Below, one piece after another: positions 9,997 to 20,248 of a stretch of DNA of 27,791 nucleotides. Location: assembly GCA_009733575.1 (NCBI GenBank), contig ML769981.1, forward strand, positions 1-27,791. Direction: 5' to 3'. The notes under the pieces were generated by a model. It had not been told where the DNA came from. It saw nothing but the letters and a program-made list of their open reading frames with translations, and made no database searches. Made by a program: the position numbers and the translations under genes. The stretch's first letter is position 1. Every line of letters begins with the position of its first letter. The DNA is from Gymnopus androsaceus JB14. Its lineage: Eukaryota; Basidiomycota; Agaricomycetes; Agaricales; Omphalotaceae.

Positions 9997-10929
9997 GGGT
10001 GAATGTATGTACCGATGAGGCCTGAGGTATTCTACTCTGATTTGAGTAAATGCAGGCTCAGGTTCAGGACCTGACTCACCCAGGAGAGAGCTTCTGCTTT
10101 TATAGATTAGAATATATAGGATTATTCTTTTTGGCAACTCTATTGTTGCCAACAACCCTAGCTAGTGCTGCCGCAAGGTAGAGGTACCTTGAGCCCTGAA
10201 CTTACCTCACCTTGGTTCCATAATAGGCAACCAAGGTGCCGAGGTTTGATCACCTTGTGACCTTGCCTTGACCTGGTCCTCCGCCAACAATCCCTTCATA
10301 TATGGAGTCACACTGGACGTCAGTGTCACATCGGAGATTGTATGGGGTCTGAAGATGTTTGACTAACTTTAACAGCATGAGGTCTAGTTCTATCTACCCC
10401 TTGCTACTACTAACTTGTCATCGTTATCGGCAGCGGTCACGGTGAGCTTGTCTTCCGCAGCTACTTTGACTTGGCCTCCAACACCTAATTCCAATCCTCT
10501 CACCCCTGCAGGTCCAGCTCCAACTCTGGCTCCGGTTCCAGCTACGCCCTTTCAAGACCTCACGGTGCCTACATAAAAGACTTCTACTCCTCATCCTCCC
10601 ATCCTCTGACAAGGTGGCTGAATACCAAAATTATGCACAAGTGTTTAATGAAATTGCTAAGTAATATGGCATGGGGAGTGAGCCAATTTTGGTGAAGATT
10701 GGGAGAGAAAGGGAAGCTGCTTGCAGGCCATGGGCAACATGGCGGGAAGTTCAAGATCGTGGAGTGACCAGATATGAAACTCTTTCTTGCTGAAAATAGG
10801 GTTGTTGAGCAAAATATTCCGAATACAAATGGAGTATGATCATTTCCCATTCCTAGCATCACATGCGTCAAAGATTCAAAATACAGACCGGGTAAATGAT
10901 TCGGAACCCGGATGTATGCATGATATCTA
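9997..10929. other. intergenic, with a coding-like remnant near 10420-10790 (+)
   Basis: The interval holds the UstYa promoter and the 3' side of RidA. On the plus strand about 10420-10565 reads as a Ser/Thr/Pro-rich stretch (NPLTPAGPAP-like) ending in a stop. After a frame change, about 10604-10790 reads as AEYQNYAQVFNEIAK, a stop, then GSEPILVKIGRERE. This has the feel of an old gene or retroelement fragment, but I cannot name it. A small inverted repeat, ACCTTGGTT/AACCAAGGT, lies at about 10210-10240. Confidence 0.3.
10096..10105 (-). promoter_or_regulatory. TATA box of the UstYa-like gene
   Basis: The minus strand reads CTATAAAAGC about 100 nt upstream of the ATG at 9996. That is a normal distance for a fungal TATA box plus a short 5' leader. 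It favours the ATG at 9996 over the in-frame ATG at 10155, which would lie upstream of the box. Confidence 0.5.
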
Positions 10930-11487
10930 TCACGCAATCTCAGCAATACACTCTATCTCAACAACAGCTCCTAGAGGCAGCATAGCAACTCCTATGCACG
11001 TACGTGCTGGCATCTTGTCACTTTCAAAAAACTAGAAATAGCACAAGAGATATGTAACCGAAAAACCACATTACAGACTATAAACACACCTGCATATACA
11101 CCTCGTTCATGGGCGTGAAATCCTCAGACATGTTTTTCAGGTAGACATTTGCCTTTACGATATGCTTGAGGCCCGATCCCGCTGCATTCAGGACTTTTGA
11201 CATATTTTCCAATGCTGCTTGCTGGAGAAAGAGACAAAAGTCTGAGATACTAAACAGTTATAGTAGTGCTTGCTGCTTACCGTCTCTGCCTTTATCCCTC
11301 CAGGAACTACCTTGAGCTGGTGGTCACAACCGATGTTGCCGGAAACATAAACATATCCACCGGAAACTGTGGCTTGTGCTATAAATACAGACCAAGCAAG
11401 TAAGAAGGCTGATGATAAGGATGCAAGAAGGGACTGACAGAATACAGGCAAGGGAGGGGCTGCATCAGAGGTGAATACAACTTTCAT
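10930..11487 (-). CDS. RidA/YjgF/UK114-family deaminase, 4 exons
   Basis: Exons on the minus strand are 11487-11439, 11378-11281, 11221-11090 and 11031-10930. They sum to 381 nt, or 126 residues, the usual length for this family. RidA enzymes hydrolyse reactive enamine/imine intermediates released by PLP enzymes (for example 2-aminoacrylate) to the 2-keto acid plus ammonia, in cytosol or mitochondria. Diagnostic stretches are PVFSQATVSGGYVYVSGNIG (residues 15-34), the helix QAALENM...GSGLKHIVKANVYL, and MPARTCIGVAMLPLGAVVEIECIA. Arg103 and Glu118 fall at the positions of the family's active-site Arg and Glu. The first donor is GTCAGT, chosen because it alone joins the conserved VF-SQ. No damage is visible. 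It lies 1.1 kb from the divergently transcribed MFS gene and downstream of it, about 930 bp away, is the UstYa-like gene. Confidence 0.92.
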
Positions 11488-12601
11488 GGCGTAGTAATAC
11501 GCGGGGGTTGAAGAAGGTTTGGAGACAGTTGGGTGGCTTGTACTAGAACATCGGTACATATATCTTCTTAACAAGGTTTACCATCGGCTTGCAGTATCGC
11601 CCGAGTCTGTTTGCAGGCATAGCTTCGAGACATGACTTCCGTGACTGATACATCATTAGGCCTCCAAACCGTATGGAGCTGTCAAATCGCAGATTGATTA
11701 TTGTTTCATTCCTTAGTAAAATCTGATGAGACATGGGACGAAAAAAGGAGTTCGGCCAATGCACAGATTCAGCCTGTCATACACGGATTTACATCAGTGC
11801 ACAAGACCATTGAATTGAATGAAAAGGACCTTGACGGTCGACCTCCACCACCCCCGATAAGATCACCCCTCGTGGGATGCTGTGACTTCCCATAGGATTT
11901 TATAGTTATCGCCGATTTACTGTAGCCTATCTGTCATCATGCTGGGCATCATTTGCTACTCTAGCTAAATGGGTCTTTGAGATCTTGAAAATCTATGATG
12001 GTACACCACTACTCATCCCTCGAGAGTACCTACGAGACTCTAGGCCATGATAAGTAGTAATGGATACAAAGAATAGGTAGTTAATATTAGATAGTACTAC
12101 TTTGCCTGTATTATAGAAATTGGCATTCGCAGGGAACAGCGATCTACAGCAGCGGCCGCAGAGTCAGCTGCGAGCTCGTCGTCTGTTCACTGTGCGTGTC
12201 CCGAGACCGAAGATGCTGGTGCCGCATTGGGATAATTCTCGGACCCGCCGGTGTTCAGCTCTTGGACCTTACCGTGTGATAAATCTTCCTTCCTTCCTTC
12301 CAATTCCTCTGATGGGAGCGAGCGTGACACGGCTGATGGGCTTTTTTGATCATTTGTAGCAGTTTGTAGCTCGGACTTCACTCTATCCAGTATTTTCTAT
12401 AACATCACCAAATCAGAAATTCTGATTTCCACGGTGTTCGCTTCCGTAAGATGAATGACTACGGAAAGCGGTCCTTGCCGTGTTGCGTCTTAGATTTTAG
12501 ATAACATGAAATGAGTATGGCGACTCCATTCTAACCTCCAGCAACTACCCGTTATTTCTATCCTCAACATATCTATCCTCAACATATCTTGTTGAGGAAG
12601 T
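11488..12601. promoter_or_regulatory. divergent promoter region between RidA and the MFS gene
   Basis: About 1.1 kb with no convincing coding sequence, between two genes transcribed away from each other. It holds a perfect palindrome of 9-bp arms around one base (AAATCAGAA-a-TTCTGATTT) at 12410-12428. A nested hairpin follows at about 12431-12477 (CACGG...CTTCCGTA...TACGGAAAG...CCGTG). A near-perfect tandem TATCCTCAACATATCT lies at about 12559-12590, just upstream of the MFS start. These are candidate binding sites; none matches a motif I can name with confidence. Confidence 0.35.
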
Positions 12602-14629
12602 ATGAAGCAGTCACCGAATTCATTCCAGACACGGCCCGCGGAGAGCTCATTGCCTGCCCTTATGGACAAAAAAGATGAAATCTTGAGTCCCGCGGTCAAT
12701 CAGTATATTCCAGACCTTGAAAGTATCCCTGCAAGGCCTGACATACCTGACGGTGGCCTGCAAGCTTGGGCCACAGCGCTGGGAGCGTAAGCATGAATTC
12801 CCTTTTGTTTTCAAGACCCTCACTGATAATATTTATTACATAGCTTCATAGTTGTATTCAGCTCCTCTGGGTAAGTGTAATTCTGTCCATCTAAACATGA
12901 GACTTAACGACTTTCAGCTATGTGAACAGTTTTGGTGTATATCAAGGTGTGTCTGCTAAAGCACAACTGCAACCAAAAATTAGTAATTGCTATTAGACTT
13001 CTATGTGCGCGAATACCTCACAGATCATTCAGTATCCCAGATTAGGTTAGTTCCAACTTCACAATCTAAGTGATTGCTTTATCTATAAATTATTCCAGTT
13101 GGATAGGCGGAGCGCAGACTTTCTGCTTGTTTAGTATGGGGATATTCTCTGGATATGCCATGGATGTTGGCTATTTGTGGGTATCACCAGACCAAGATTA
13201 TCAATCATCTGCTTACTTCATCTTGCTGTAGTCGCCATATATTGCTGGCTGGCTCACTTCTGTTTGTGTTCTGTCTATGCATGATCTCAATCTCACAAGC
13301 TCAACAATGGTACCAGGTGTGCTTTGCTAATGAATCTAAATTTCTCTCATTATGTATTAATTTTTATACCTTAAGCTTTTCCTTGCCCAAGGTTTGGGTC
13401 TTGGGATTGCAATTGGTGCTGTCTATATTCCAGCATTGGGGATTTTATCCCACCATTTTCTCCAACGTCGCTCACTGGTTATGGGGATAGTGGCTTCAGC
13501 ATCTTCTGTGGGGGGTGTTGTGCATCCAATTATGCTAAACAACCTTATCCATAACCACGTGGGCTTTCATTGGGGTGTCCGAGTTAGTGCTTTGTTCAAT
13601 TTTGCCCTGCTTATGGTGGCAAATATCCTTATGTCAACAAGGTTACCACCTCAGAACAAGTCACTTATCAAGCAGTGTATGGCATGGAAAGACTTTTTAC
13701 ATGACAAAACATATGTAATAGCCACAGCAGGAACATTTTTGCTCATCACAGGATGTTTTTTTCCAACATTCTATCTCCAGCTTGATGCAATTGACCATGG
13801 TGTTTCTACCAGTTTTGCTTTCTATTCAGTATGTTGCAAAGTCTTCTCAAAAAAGCCTACTAAGTGATCTTATAGATATCTATTCTAAATGCATCAAGTG
13901 CAGTTGGGAGAGTGGTGCCCACAATTTTTGCAGACCATTTGGGCGTCTTCACTCTGATTGTTCCCAGCACTCTTGCTTGTGGGGTGCTGATTTTTGCGAT
14001 GGAGGGAGTAGTGGATAAGGCTGGTGTACTAGTTATTGCCATTTTGTATGGTATCTTCTCTGGAGCTTGTATGTTGGATCAATTCAGTCTCTAAATCTCT
14101 CTTATTATGATACTGATGCTTGGTCTATTATTATCAGGCATCTCATTGCTAGGTCCAATGTTAGCAAATTTTGCAAATAATGTCCATGAAGTGGGGTAAG
14201 TTGCTCTGTGGGATGGCTGTCTAATATCCATCAATGATCAAAATTTCATTGTTACTTAGATCACGCATTGGACTTTGTTTTGGGATTGCAGGTGGGTTCA
14301 ATATATTTTCATGTAATTTTTTTGGTTAAGATGCTTTTAGGTCTGGGGAGCTTAATTGGTGAGATATTTTATTGTGCATAAAAAAAATAAAGCCCTGAAT
14401 TGTTACATTATACTTACAGGACCACCTATCATGGGTGCTCTTCTCACCTCCCACTTAGTCTGGATACAGCCTATTGTATTCAGTGGAGTATGCGCCTTTT
14501 ATAAAACCGGAAAATTTGTCCTAAATGTGACTATATACCATATAGATCTCAATGTGTGCTGGTGCAGCCATTCTGGCTATTGCTGGTATACTGGAGTACA
14601 GGCAAGCTAATGATCAAAGAAGAAACTAA
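12602..14629 (+). CDS. monocarboxylate-transporter-like MFS permease, 13 exons
   Basis: Exons: 12602-12786, 12844-12870, 12918-12946, 12997-13045, 13099-13176, 13232-13316, 13376-13828, 13876-14068, 14138-14195, 14260-14291, 14341-14358, 14420-14487, 14546-14629. They sum to 1359 nt (452 residues) with consistent phases and GT...AG introns of about 47-69 nt. The N-terminal cytosolic tail (1-48) precedes the PDGG motif (49-52), the hallmark of the MCT/MCH subfamily (SLC16-like). Twelve hydrophobic segments follow, with SYVNSFGVYQ-type TM1 sequence, GYFRHILLAGS, GLGLGIAIGAVYIPALGIL, and a mid-protein RLPPQNK loop between the two six-helix halves. Such plasma-membrane proteins carry monocarboxylates or related small solutes; the substrate cannot be read from sequence. 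The frame appears intact. The exon 5 donor GTGGGT was chosen to give GYF-RHI. The C-terminus is short (EYRQANDQRRN). Confidence 0.9.
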
Positions 14630-15491
14630 TGCTTTGAGGTGGGTTGCAAGTCATTGTATGAACATCAGTTTCAATGTTGATCTTAGGCATTGCTTCTGTC
14701 CTCCTGTGCCATTGATTCAGAATCAGAGAACAAAACCCCCAAGCATGACCATGAACCAGAACCGGACCTCGAGGGGATGAGTATTACTGGTGATAAAAGG
14801 GATAGATTGGCAAGTAATATGAGACGGGGAGATGTATTTTTTGTGTTTGAAATTTGCATAGCAGTTGTTGGTTGAATCATCAGCAAGTTAGGAGCTCTAT
14901 GACACTATGAGCATATAGATGCCATGCTTTCCATGTCGAAAAATCCAAATTGGACCAAATTTGGTCCATGCATCTCTTGAGCATGGGATGTATGGAACAT
15001 CTTCATCAGTAGAACAGAAATTGACTTTGGACTAGTTTAATTCTGTCATTTGGAAGCTGCAAGGGGGTCCGGGCCGGGAAATCCCGTACCGGGGGTAGGT
15101 AGGGTGGGTCCATTGCGAGGCCCAAAAATATTTTTTGACTGACCCTCAAAATGCATTTTTGTGATGTCCAAATGAGTCAAATAAGCACAAGAAGTGTTTG
15201 AGAAGTATATTTAGATCAGCTACATTGTGTAGAGTGAGTATATACCTTTTTATTGCCTTTTTAGGTGATTTCATGAGTGTTTACAGTTGTTGACCTTGAC
15301 TAATATATTTTGAGATATATGGCATCCAAAGTGGGGTGAAGAGTTTACGGAGGCTAATTAGTTATGTAGAGCATGTACAAAGGGCAAAAGACCAGCACAG
15401 TAAGGTGAAATGGTGATCAGCGTCTCATATTTACCTTATTTGGTAATCACATGACCCAAAAAATCACGTGAAGGGACCTCTCTGGACGCAG
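14630..15491. other. gap without a recognisable gene; should hold the OPT N-terminus but does not
   Basis: No long coding sequence. A 61-codon plus-strand frame at 14690-14875 (acidic, then hydrophobic) is unsupported. I looked for upstream OPT exons (N-terminal signature, first TM segments) and saw none. 15060-15120 is a G-rich block with CCCGTACCGGG. From about 15120 the sequence is AT-rich and non-coding until the acceptor-like CGCAG at 15487-15491. Confidence 0.45.
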
Positions 15492-16740
15492 CTTAACCAG
15501 GACATTGGTGTTGTCTTCACCTATATCTTGATGTGTGCCATCTACTATGGAAATATCTGGCAGGGACTCAAAGTGGGCTTTTCTCGTTTCTTCTTTCTGC
15601 ATCATTTCTGACCTCGCTTTAGTTCCCCTTCATGTCTCAAGCTATTTTTGATATCAACAGCAACCAAGTATGTTCATTGCTTCGTTTTCCATGCCACAGC
15701 ACTAATTCTTATAAATCCCAAAGTACAACCAGACTGCCATCCTCACTAACAACAAGTTCGACCCTGTCAAGTATGCTGAAGTTGGAGTAAGTTTTCTGTA
15801 TTTTTTGCGTGCAAAAACCCAGTTCATCCATTTTCTAGCCTGCTTTTTTTTCGGCCACCAATGCTTTGTATTTCATCACCGCTAACCTTGCCATGGGTGC
15901 TACCATCACCCATGTCCTCTGCTTCTACTGGGAACATTTGTTGCCCTTCTTCCGCATGATGAACCCAAGGAACAAATCCGCTACTATCACACACAATGAG
16001 CACTTCACTGCGATGAAGCAATACTCAAAGGTTCCCAGATGGTGGTTCTTAACTCTGCTTGTTATTGCATACACCATGGCCCAGGCTACTACTGACTACA
16101 CAGGTAATGCTAATGCTTTTCTTCTTTTTGAGAGTCTGACAACTTCTGTACAGGTCATTCAAACTTTACCTGGTGTCAACTTACAGTGGTAAGTAGGCTT
16201 TCGATTGGACTTAGCAGATCAAGGCTCATGCTATCAACTCTAGATCCTATTCCTCTCTATGTTCTTCACCACTGCATACTGCACAACTTCTGCTATCCTT
16301 GGTTACGGGCAATTCAGCACACAGCTTGATGGCTTCTACTCTATGATTGGCTCGTACATGGTCCCAGGTGACCCCATATCTAACATGTACGCTGCACTCT
16401 ACGGTAGTCAGCCGACAGTCCAAGGTATTGCCTTACTTGGCGACTTAAAGCTTGGACAGTACCCTAAGATTCCTCCCACACCAGAGGCTATAGCAGTATT
16501 AAAATAAACCCCTACAAGTTCTCGGAGGTGTATTTTAATACTAGCAACAAGTTGTCAGCCAGCCAAATATGCCCAGGGAACCCTAACCATAGTATGATAA
16601 GATGGGACCATATCTCAGGAACCAGGGGCCGTGGGAAAAAAAATGAAATGGCTACACCCTTTTATTTTTCTCCCTCTTTCCAGTGGTGCCTCCGCTTAAT
16701 CCTAATCTAAAATTAGGATTATGACCAAATATAGTAATGA

Positions 16741-16816
16741 GCACTGTTTTGGACAGGTCTCGTTAGGGTAAGCACTTTGTGCTTACCCTAACATAGAGAC
16801 CTAATCGAAACAGTGC
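16741..16816. repeat. nested cruciform with telomere-like arms
   Basis: The outer arms are GCACTGTTT/AAACAGTGC, then AGGTCTC/GAGACCT, with a perfect 14-bp inner stem (16762-16775 with 16779-16792) around a 3-nt loop. The inner arms contain TTAGGG and CCCTAA. It sits in the centre of the TIR element in the OPT gene. Confidence 0.7.
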
Positions 16817-16839
16817 CAAACAAACAGTGAACATAGGCT

Positions 16840-16945
16840 AGGGTTAGGGTGGTTAGGGTTTAGGGTTTGAGGATAATATGGGGGTGTGGGGGCTTGCCCC
16901 CACTGTTAAAATATTAATCAGGGTTAGGGTTAGGATGCGAGGTAG
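16840..16945 (+). repeat. interstitial telomere-like TTAGGG repeats
   Basis: Several GGGTTAGGG and TTTAGGGTTTGAGG-type units appear in two clusters (16845-16872 and 16919-16945), the hexamer of most fungal telomeres. They lie inside the transposable element, so they travelled with it; this is not evidence of a chromosome end here. Confidence 0.6.
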
Positions 16946-17917
16946 GGCTAGGGTTGGGTGCAGGTGACCTACAAAAGCATGGGAAAAGTGTCCGTTTTTT
17001 CCCACGGGCTCTCATTCTCTCTGTATTAATATTTCTTTTCTAGGTAAAAGCTGTGCTGACAACTTGTCACAAATATTAAAATACGCCTCCGAGAACTTGT
17101 CAGGGTTTATTTTAATACTGCTAATGAACCAGCTGCCTCCCAAGGTCAACTTCCTTGTTCAACTCCTCGGTTGCATTGTTGTATGTCCTAGTTCTATGAA
17201 TATCTATGGTTACCTTCTTTAAACAATATTTCCAGGGTGCTCTGTTGAACTACGTTATGGAACTTTCCATTGTGAGGAACCAGAGAGCGGCCCTGCTTAG
17301 TATCTCTGGTACCTGTCTATGGTCGGGACAGAGCGCCCAGAGTTTCAACTCGAACACCATTTCTTGGGGAGCTCTCGGATGTGAGATGTTCAGTCCAGGC
17401 AAGACCTACTTTATGGTCCCTGTTTCTCTCGCCATTGGTGCTATCTTCCCCATAATTCAATACAGTCTTCACCGCAAGTGGCCCCAGAATGTCTTCCTCA
17501 AGAACCTCAACACCAGTGTTGTTCTCCAGTACTCCTGCTTCTTGTCTGGTATGAATCCATTGCCATTGGTTTTGTGACAATGCTAATACATTTGTGTGCA
17601 GTTGGACTTAACACTCAGGAGAACACATGCATGCTGCTTGGCGTTATCTCTCAGTGGTGGGTCCGCAACAGGTACCCCCGTGCTTTCACCAAATGTTAGT
17701 TGTATCTTTCTATGTTGCGAGGTTGCTTATACTGATAATTACATCAAGACAACTATATCGTTGCTGGTGCCCTCAATGGTGGAACCCAGGTCATCTCGTT
17801 TATTCTCAGCTTGGCAATCTTTGGTGGCGCGGGTACCGCTGTTCCTGTGAGTGTTAATCCATCCTCCATATTCCTGTATCTAATTGTTGTCTTTCCTCCT
17901 CCTTTTTCTTAAAATAG

Positions 17918-17926
17918 TTCCCTCAA
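17918..17926 (+). other. 9-nt microexon of the OPT gene
   Basis: Three codons (Phe-Pro-Gln) are flanked by AAAATAG and GTGAGT. They are needed to join ...GGAGTAVP to WWGN, the conserved C-terminal OPT sequence, in frame. Confidence 0.65.
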
Positions 17927-18554
17927 GTGAGTCTCGCTTTCTTAATTTGGTGTTCTCATCTCTAACGATTCTTTTCTATTCAGTGGTGGGGAAATGATGC
18001 CAATTACTCTGTTGATAGGTGTCTAGTGCCAGCCTCATAGATAGGTTACTTTTTTGGTGGTATTTCATACGGAAACAGGTTAATGTATGACATCGAGAAA
18101 GTAACTATCGCTTAACTGTTACATGTCAGGAGACCATGTAAGCCTAATGAATTGGCCCCCGTAAGTTACCATTGGTCTGTATTACATTATCCCCCGTGAC
18201 TCACCCAGCCAGTCTGCTTCAAATGGGCACATTGTTGCATTAGATTAGGCTCCTTGTCACATTAGATTACGCCATGTCTCATTATAAATGATGATGATTA
18301 TTAATTTATATGGCGCGCAAATTTTGGGCCCGCCTCCGCTTCCCTCCCCTCCCTTGCTGCGCTTGGGGGGTCCCCCGGGCTGGGAAGTTGTCGGTGGGCA
18401 CTCTAAAGCCTTGTTTGCGCTTATTTCGATAGGCAGAAACCCCAATCCCTAACCCCAATCCCTAACCACTAACCAAGCACGTTTGGCAATGTCGGAGAGC
18501 TAGCCACGGCATTGCTTTGAAAGAAAAATAAAATATTCAATTGTTTGTAGTACC

Positions 18555-18635
18555 TGCAAGGATTGAACACTCACCGCGAGGCATGACCAAGCCCCGCTAC
18601 TGGAATGATTGACCAAGAATACCACTATGCCATAA
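18555..18635 (-). repeat. tRNA-like sequence, possible SINE head
   Basis: The minus strand has an A-box-like TGGCATAGTGG at 18632-18622. After a tRNA-like interval of about 53 nt comes a B-box/T-loop-like GTTCAATCCT at 18568-18559. Downstream on that strand lies an AT-rich tail (about 18520-18545). This is the arrangement of a Pol III promoter in a tRNA or tRNA-derived SINE. I could not fold a complete cloverleaf, so it is not called as a tRNA gene. Confidence 0.35.
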
Positions 18636-19503
18636 GGTGTACATTATATGTGAATGTAGTGTAAATGTATGAGTCTGCCTACATACAATTGTAAGCAACT
18701 TGTATCGGAAATGAGAGTTGCTAAGGAATGGGGACAGGTCACAGTACAGCCATTTTAATGCAACAAGGTATGGGGGATAATGTAATGCGGACAGACAGTG
18801 ATTTATGGGGGCCAATGCATTAGGCCTACATTGACTATTGTACATGTCAATCGCAAAGTACGGACAAGCCATTGGGTGTAGATTAAAGTAGGGTAGATTT
18901 ACTAAAATTGAAGCCATTCCATGACATTTAGGGCAGTAAGGATTGGAATTTGCAGTCTAGACACTTGAAAATAGGATTCTCGGAAACACATTCAAGTGCC
19001 ACGCATGCTTACTCCCATTTATGGAAGTTATAAAATTTGCTGGCAGTGAGCTTTATATCTCATCCAATAGTGCTTCTTGCCATCCGCAGTTCTATGCTTT
19101 GGCCTGTGGTAATTCCTCACAGGTTTTGTCTCTTTGTTTATTTATTATTGTGTTAGTTAAATACTCCATACATGTACATACTTATGAAAAATGGAACAGT
19201 CTCTTCCCTTCACGACCCGCCCGCCGCCTTTGCTAAGACCTTTGCGCGGGCCGAGAGCTCTAGCCAGTTCATGCTCCTCTACTGCCTGAACCAGCTTTGG
19301 GTCAAATGGGAATCCTGCCTTTTTTCACCTCTTCGAGAAATAGCACTCTGGGAGATGTATGTAGGCAGACCGGGGCTACAATGATGAGAATCACCTCAAC
19401 CTGCAGACTGTTATTGAGCTCCTCAGTCCATTATTATTCAAGTCGTGCCTAGTCGCCAAATGCTACATCAGCAAAACCTGGGTGTTTGCCACAGAAGTTA
19501 TAG

Positions 19504-19544
19504 GACTCCTGTGGCTCCTGTGAGCTCCTGTGAGCTCCTGTGGG
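19504..19544. repeat. tandem CTCCTGTG(A/G) repeats next to a shared MITE flank
   Basis: Four near-copies of a 10-bp CTCCTGTGAG unit. Immediately upstream (19470-19485) CAGCAAAACCTGGGTG is the reverse complement of 8407-8422 at the end of the 8.3-kb element, linking the two loci. Confidence 0.45.
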
Positions 19545-19766
19545 ATTATTTAACATTCAAGCCAACTGTCAGTGCATTTCGGCATGTTGACAGCTGTCAT
19601 TCTGTCCCGCCAATACTATACAAGAACCAACGCATCATCGTTGCAACCTCCTCAAGTTCTGTTTCTTTTCGCAAGTCAATTTCAGATTGGAATGCACTTG
19701 AGATATGGATTTTACGAATGTACTTAGTCTTTAATAAAATTAATGTTCAATGAAGTATATTATTTT

Positions 19767-19825
19767 CATCTTAGTTCTATTGCGATCTCACATATCAGTT
19801 TCTCTCAGTGAATATAATTTGATTG
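19767..19825 (+). repeat. direct repeat A, copy 1
   Basis: A stretch of about 59 bp (CATCTTAGTTCTATTGCGAT...TTTGATT) that recurs at 20189-20248 with two or three mismatches. The pair brackets about 360 bp. Confidence 0.7.
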
Positions 19826-19916
19826 TCCATAAACATATAGATCTACTGAGAACATGCAGTGGGCAAAGGCACACAGGGATATTAATTCCAAAGTTCGAAT
19901 CTTTATTCGGTGAGAA
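19826..19916 (+). repeat. direct repeat B, copy 1
   Basis: About 91 bp starting TGTCCATAAACATATAGATC and ending GGTGAGAA, repeated at 22825-22918. The few differences include GTTCGAATC here versus GTTAGAATC in copy 2. The GTTCGAATC with flanking AAAG/CTTT resembles a tRNA T-arm, so a SINE origin is possible but weak. Confidence 0.7.
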
Positions 19917-20188
19917 ATGGAATTAATATTCCGAGCTGGGGGTGCAGAGGATACAGAATCCGATAACCCGTATCCTCTGTCATTGTCAGTAAATTGATAT
20001 GCCTACAGAGTAACCTTGAGTATACAAACTTGATCCTGACTATTGGTCTTTTCTGTGTTAAGGGAGGTGGGTGGGTGAAAATGAATCCGTTGTTGGGAGA
20101 GCAGAATGAAAGGGATTCCTCGAATGTGGATAATCGCTGGGGTAGAGTAAGAAGTACTTTTCCCACGGGTCATGTGTAGGCCTGAACT

Positions 20189-20248
20189 TTCATCTTAGTT
20201 CTATTGCGATCTCATGTATCAGTTTCTCTCAGTGAATATAATTTGATT
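20189..20248 (+). repeat. direct repeat A, copy 2
   Basis: Second copy of the 59-bp repeat at 19767-19825. The sequence diverges sharply right after TTTGATT in both copies: copy 1 is followed by repeat B, copy 2 by CCCTGACAC. Confidence 0.7.

Larger units (their letters stand above)
16493..17121. mobile_element. 629-bp non-autonomous TIR element inserted in OPT exon
   Basis: Left and right ends are about 70-bp inverted repeats beginning GCAGTATTAAAATAAACCC. They share a CAAGTTCTCGGAGG block and a second CAAGTTGTCAGC block. Both ends are flanked by TA (16491-16492 and 17122-17123), the target duplication of Tc1/mariner-type elements. No transposase is encoded, so it is non-autonomous. Further inward are inverted GCCGTGGGAAAAAA/TTTTTTCCCACGGGC, a palindrome at 16698-16720, the cruciform at 16741-16816, and telomere-like TTAGGG repeats at 16762-16945. 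Removing the element plus one TA restores the OPT frame. Confidence 0.82.
15492..18040 (+). pseudogene. oligopeptide transporter (OPT family), 5'-truncated and TE-interrupted
   Basis: Exons: 15492-15572, 15623-15667, 15724-15786, 15839-16103, 16154-16188, 16244-16495 (or 16492), 17133-17180 (or from 17124), 17236-17548, 17602-17694, 17749-17846, 17918-17926, 17984-18040. All phases agree and give about 450 residues. OPT proteins are proton-coupled importers of small peptides or related compounds and are normally 700-800 residues, so roughly the first 300 are absent. Visible family blocks are TYILMCAIYYGNIW, SATNALYFITANLAMGATITHV, KVPRWWFLTLLVIAY, GSYMVPGDPISNMYAALYG, LKLGQYPKIPP, WGALGCEMFSPGKTYF and GGTQVISFILSLAIFGGAG, ending WWGNDANYSVD. 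The coding frame from 15492 on has no stop except in the inserted element at 16493. Whether any transcript is made from a cryptic start is unknown. Confidence 0.85.

Noticed and set aside
10584..10946. 120-codon minus-strand ORF overlapping the RidA stop
   Set aside because: Overlaps the last RidA exon in another frame and continues into the 3' flank; explained as a chance frame.
16840..16945. True chromosome end
   Set aside because: The TTAGGG units are few, degenerate and enclosed within a TIR element inside a gene.
19880..19916. tRNA gene around GTTCGAATC
   Set aside because: A T-arm-like hairpin is present, but no acceptor stem, D-arm or anticodon arm can be assembled.
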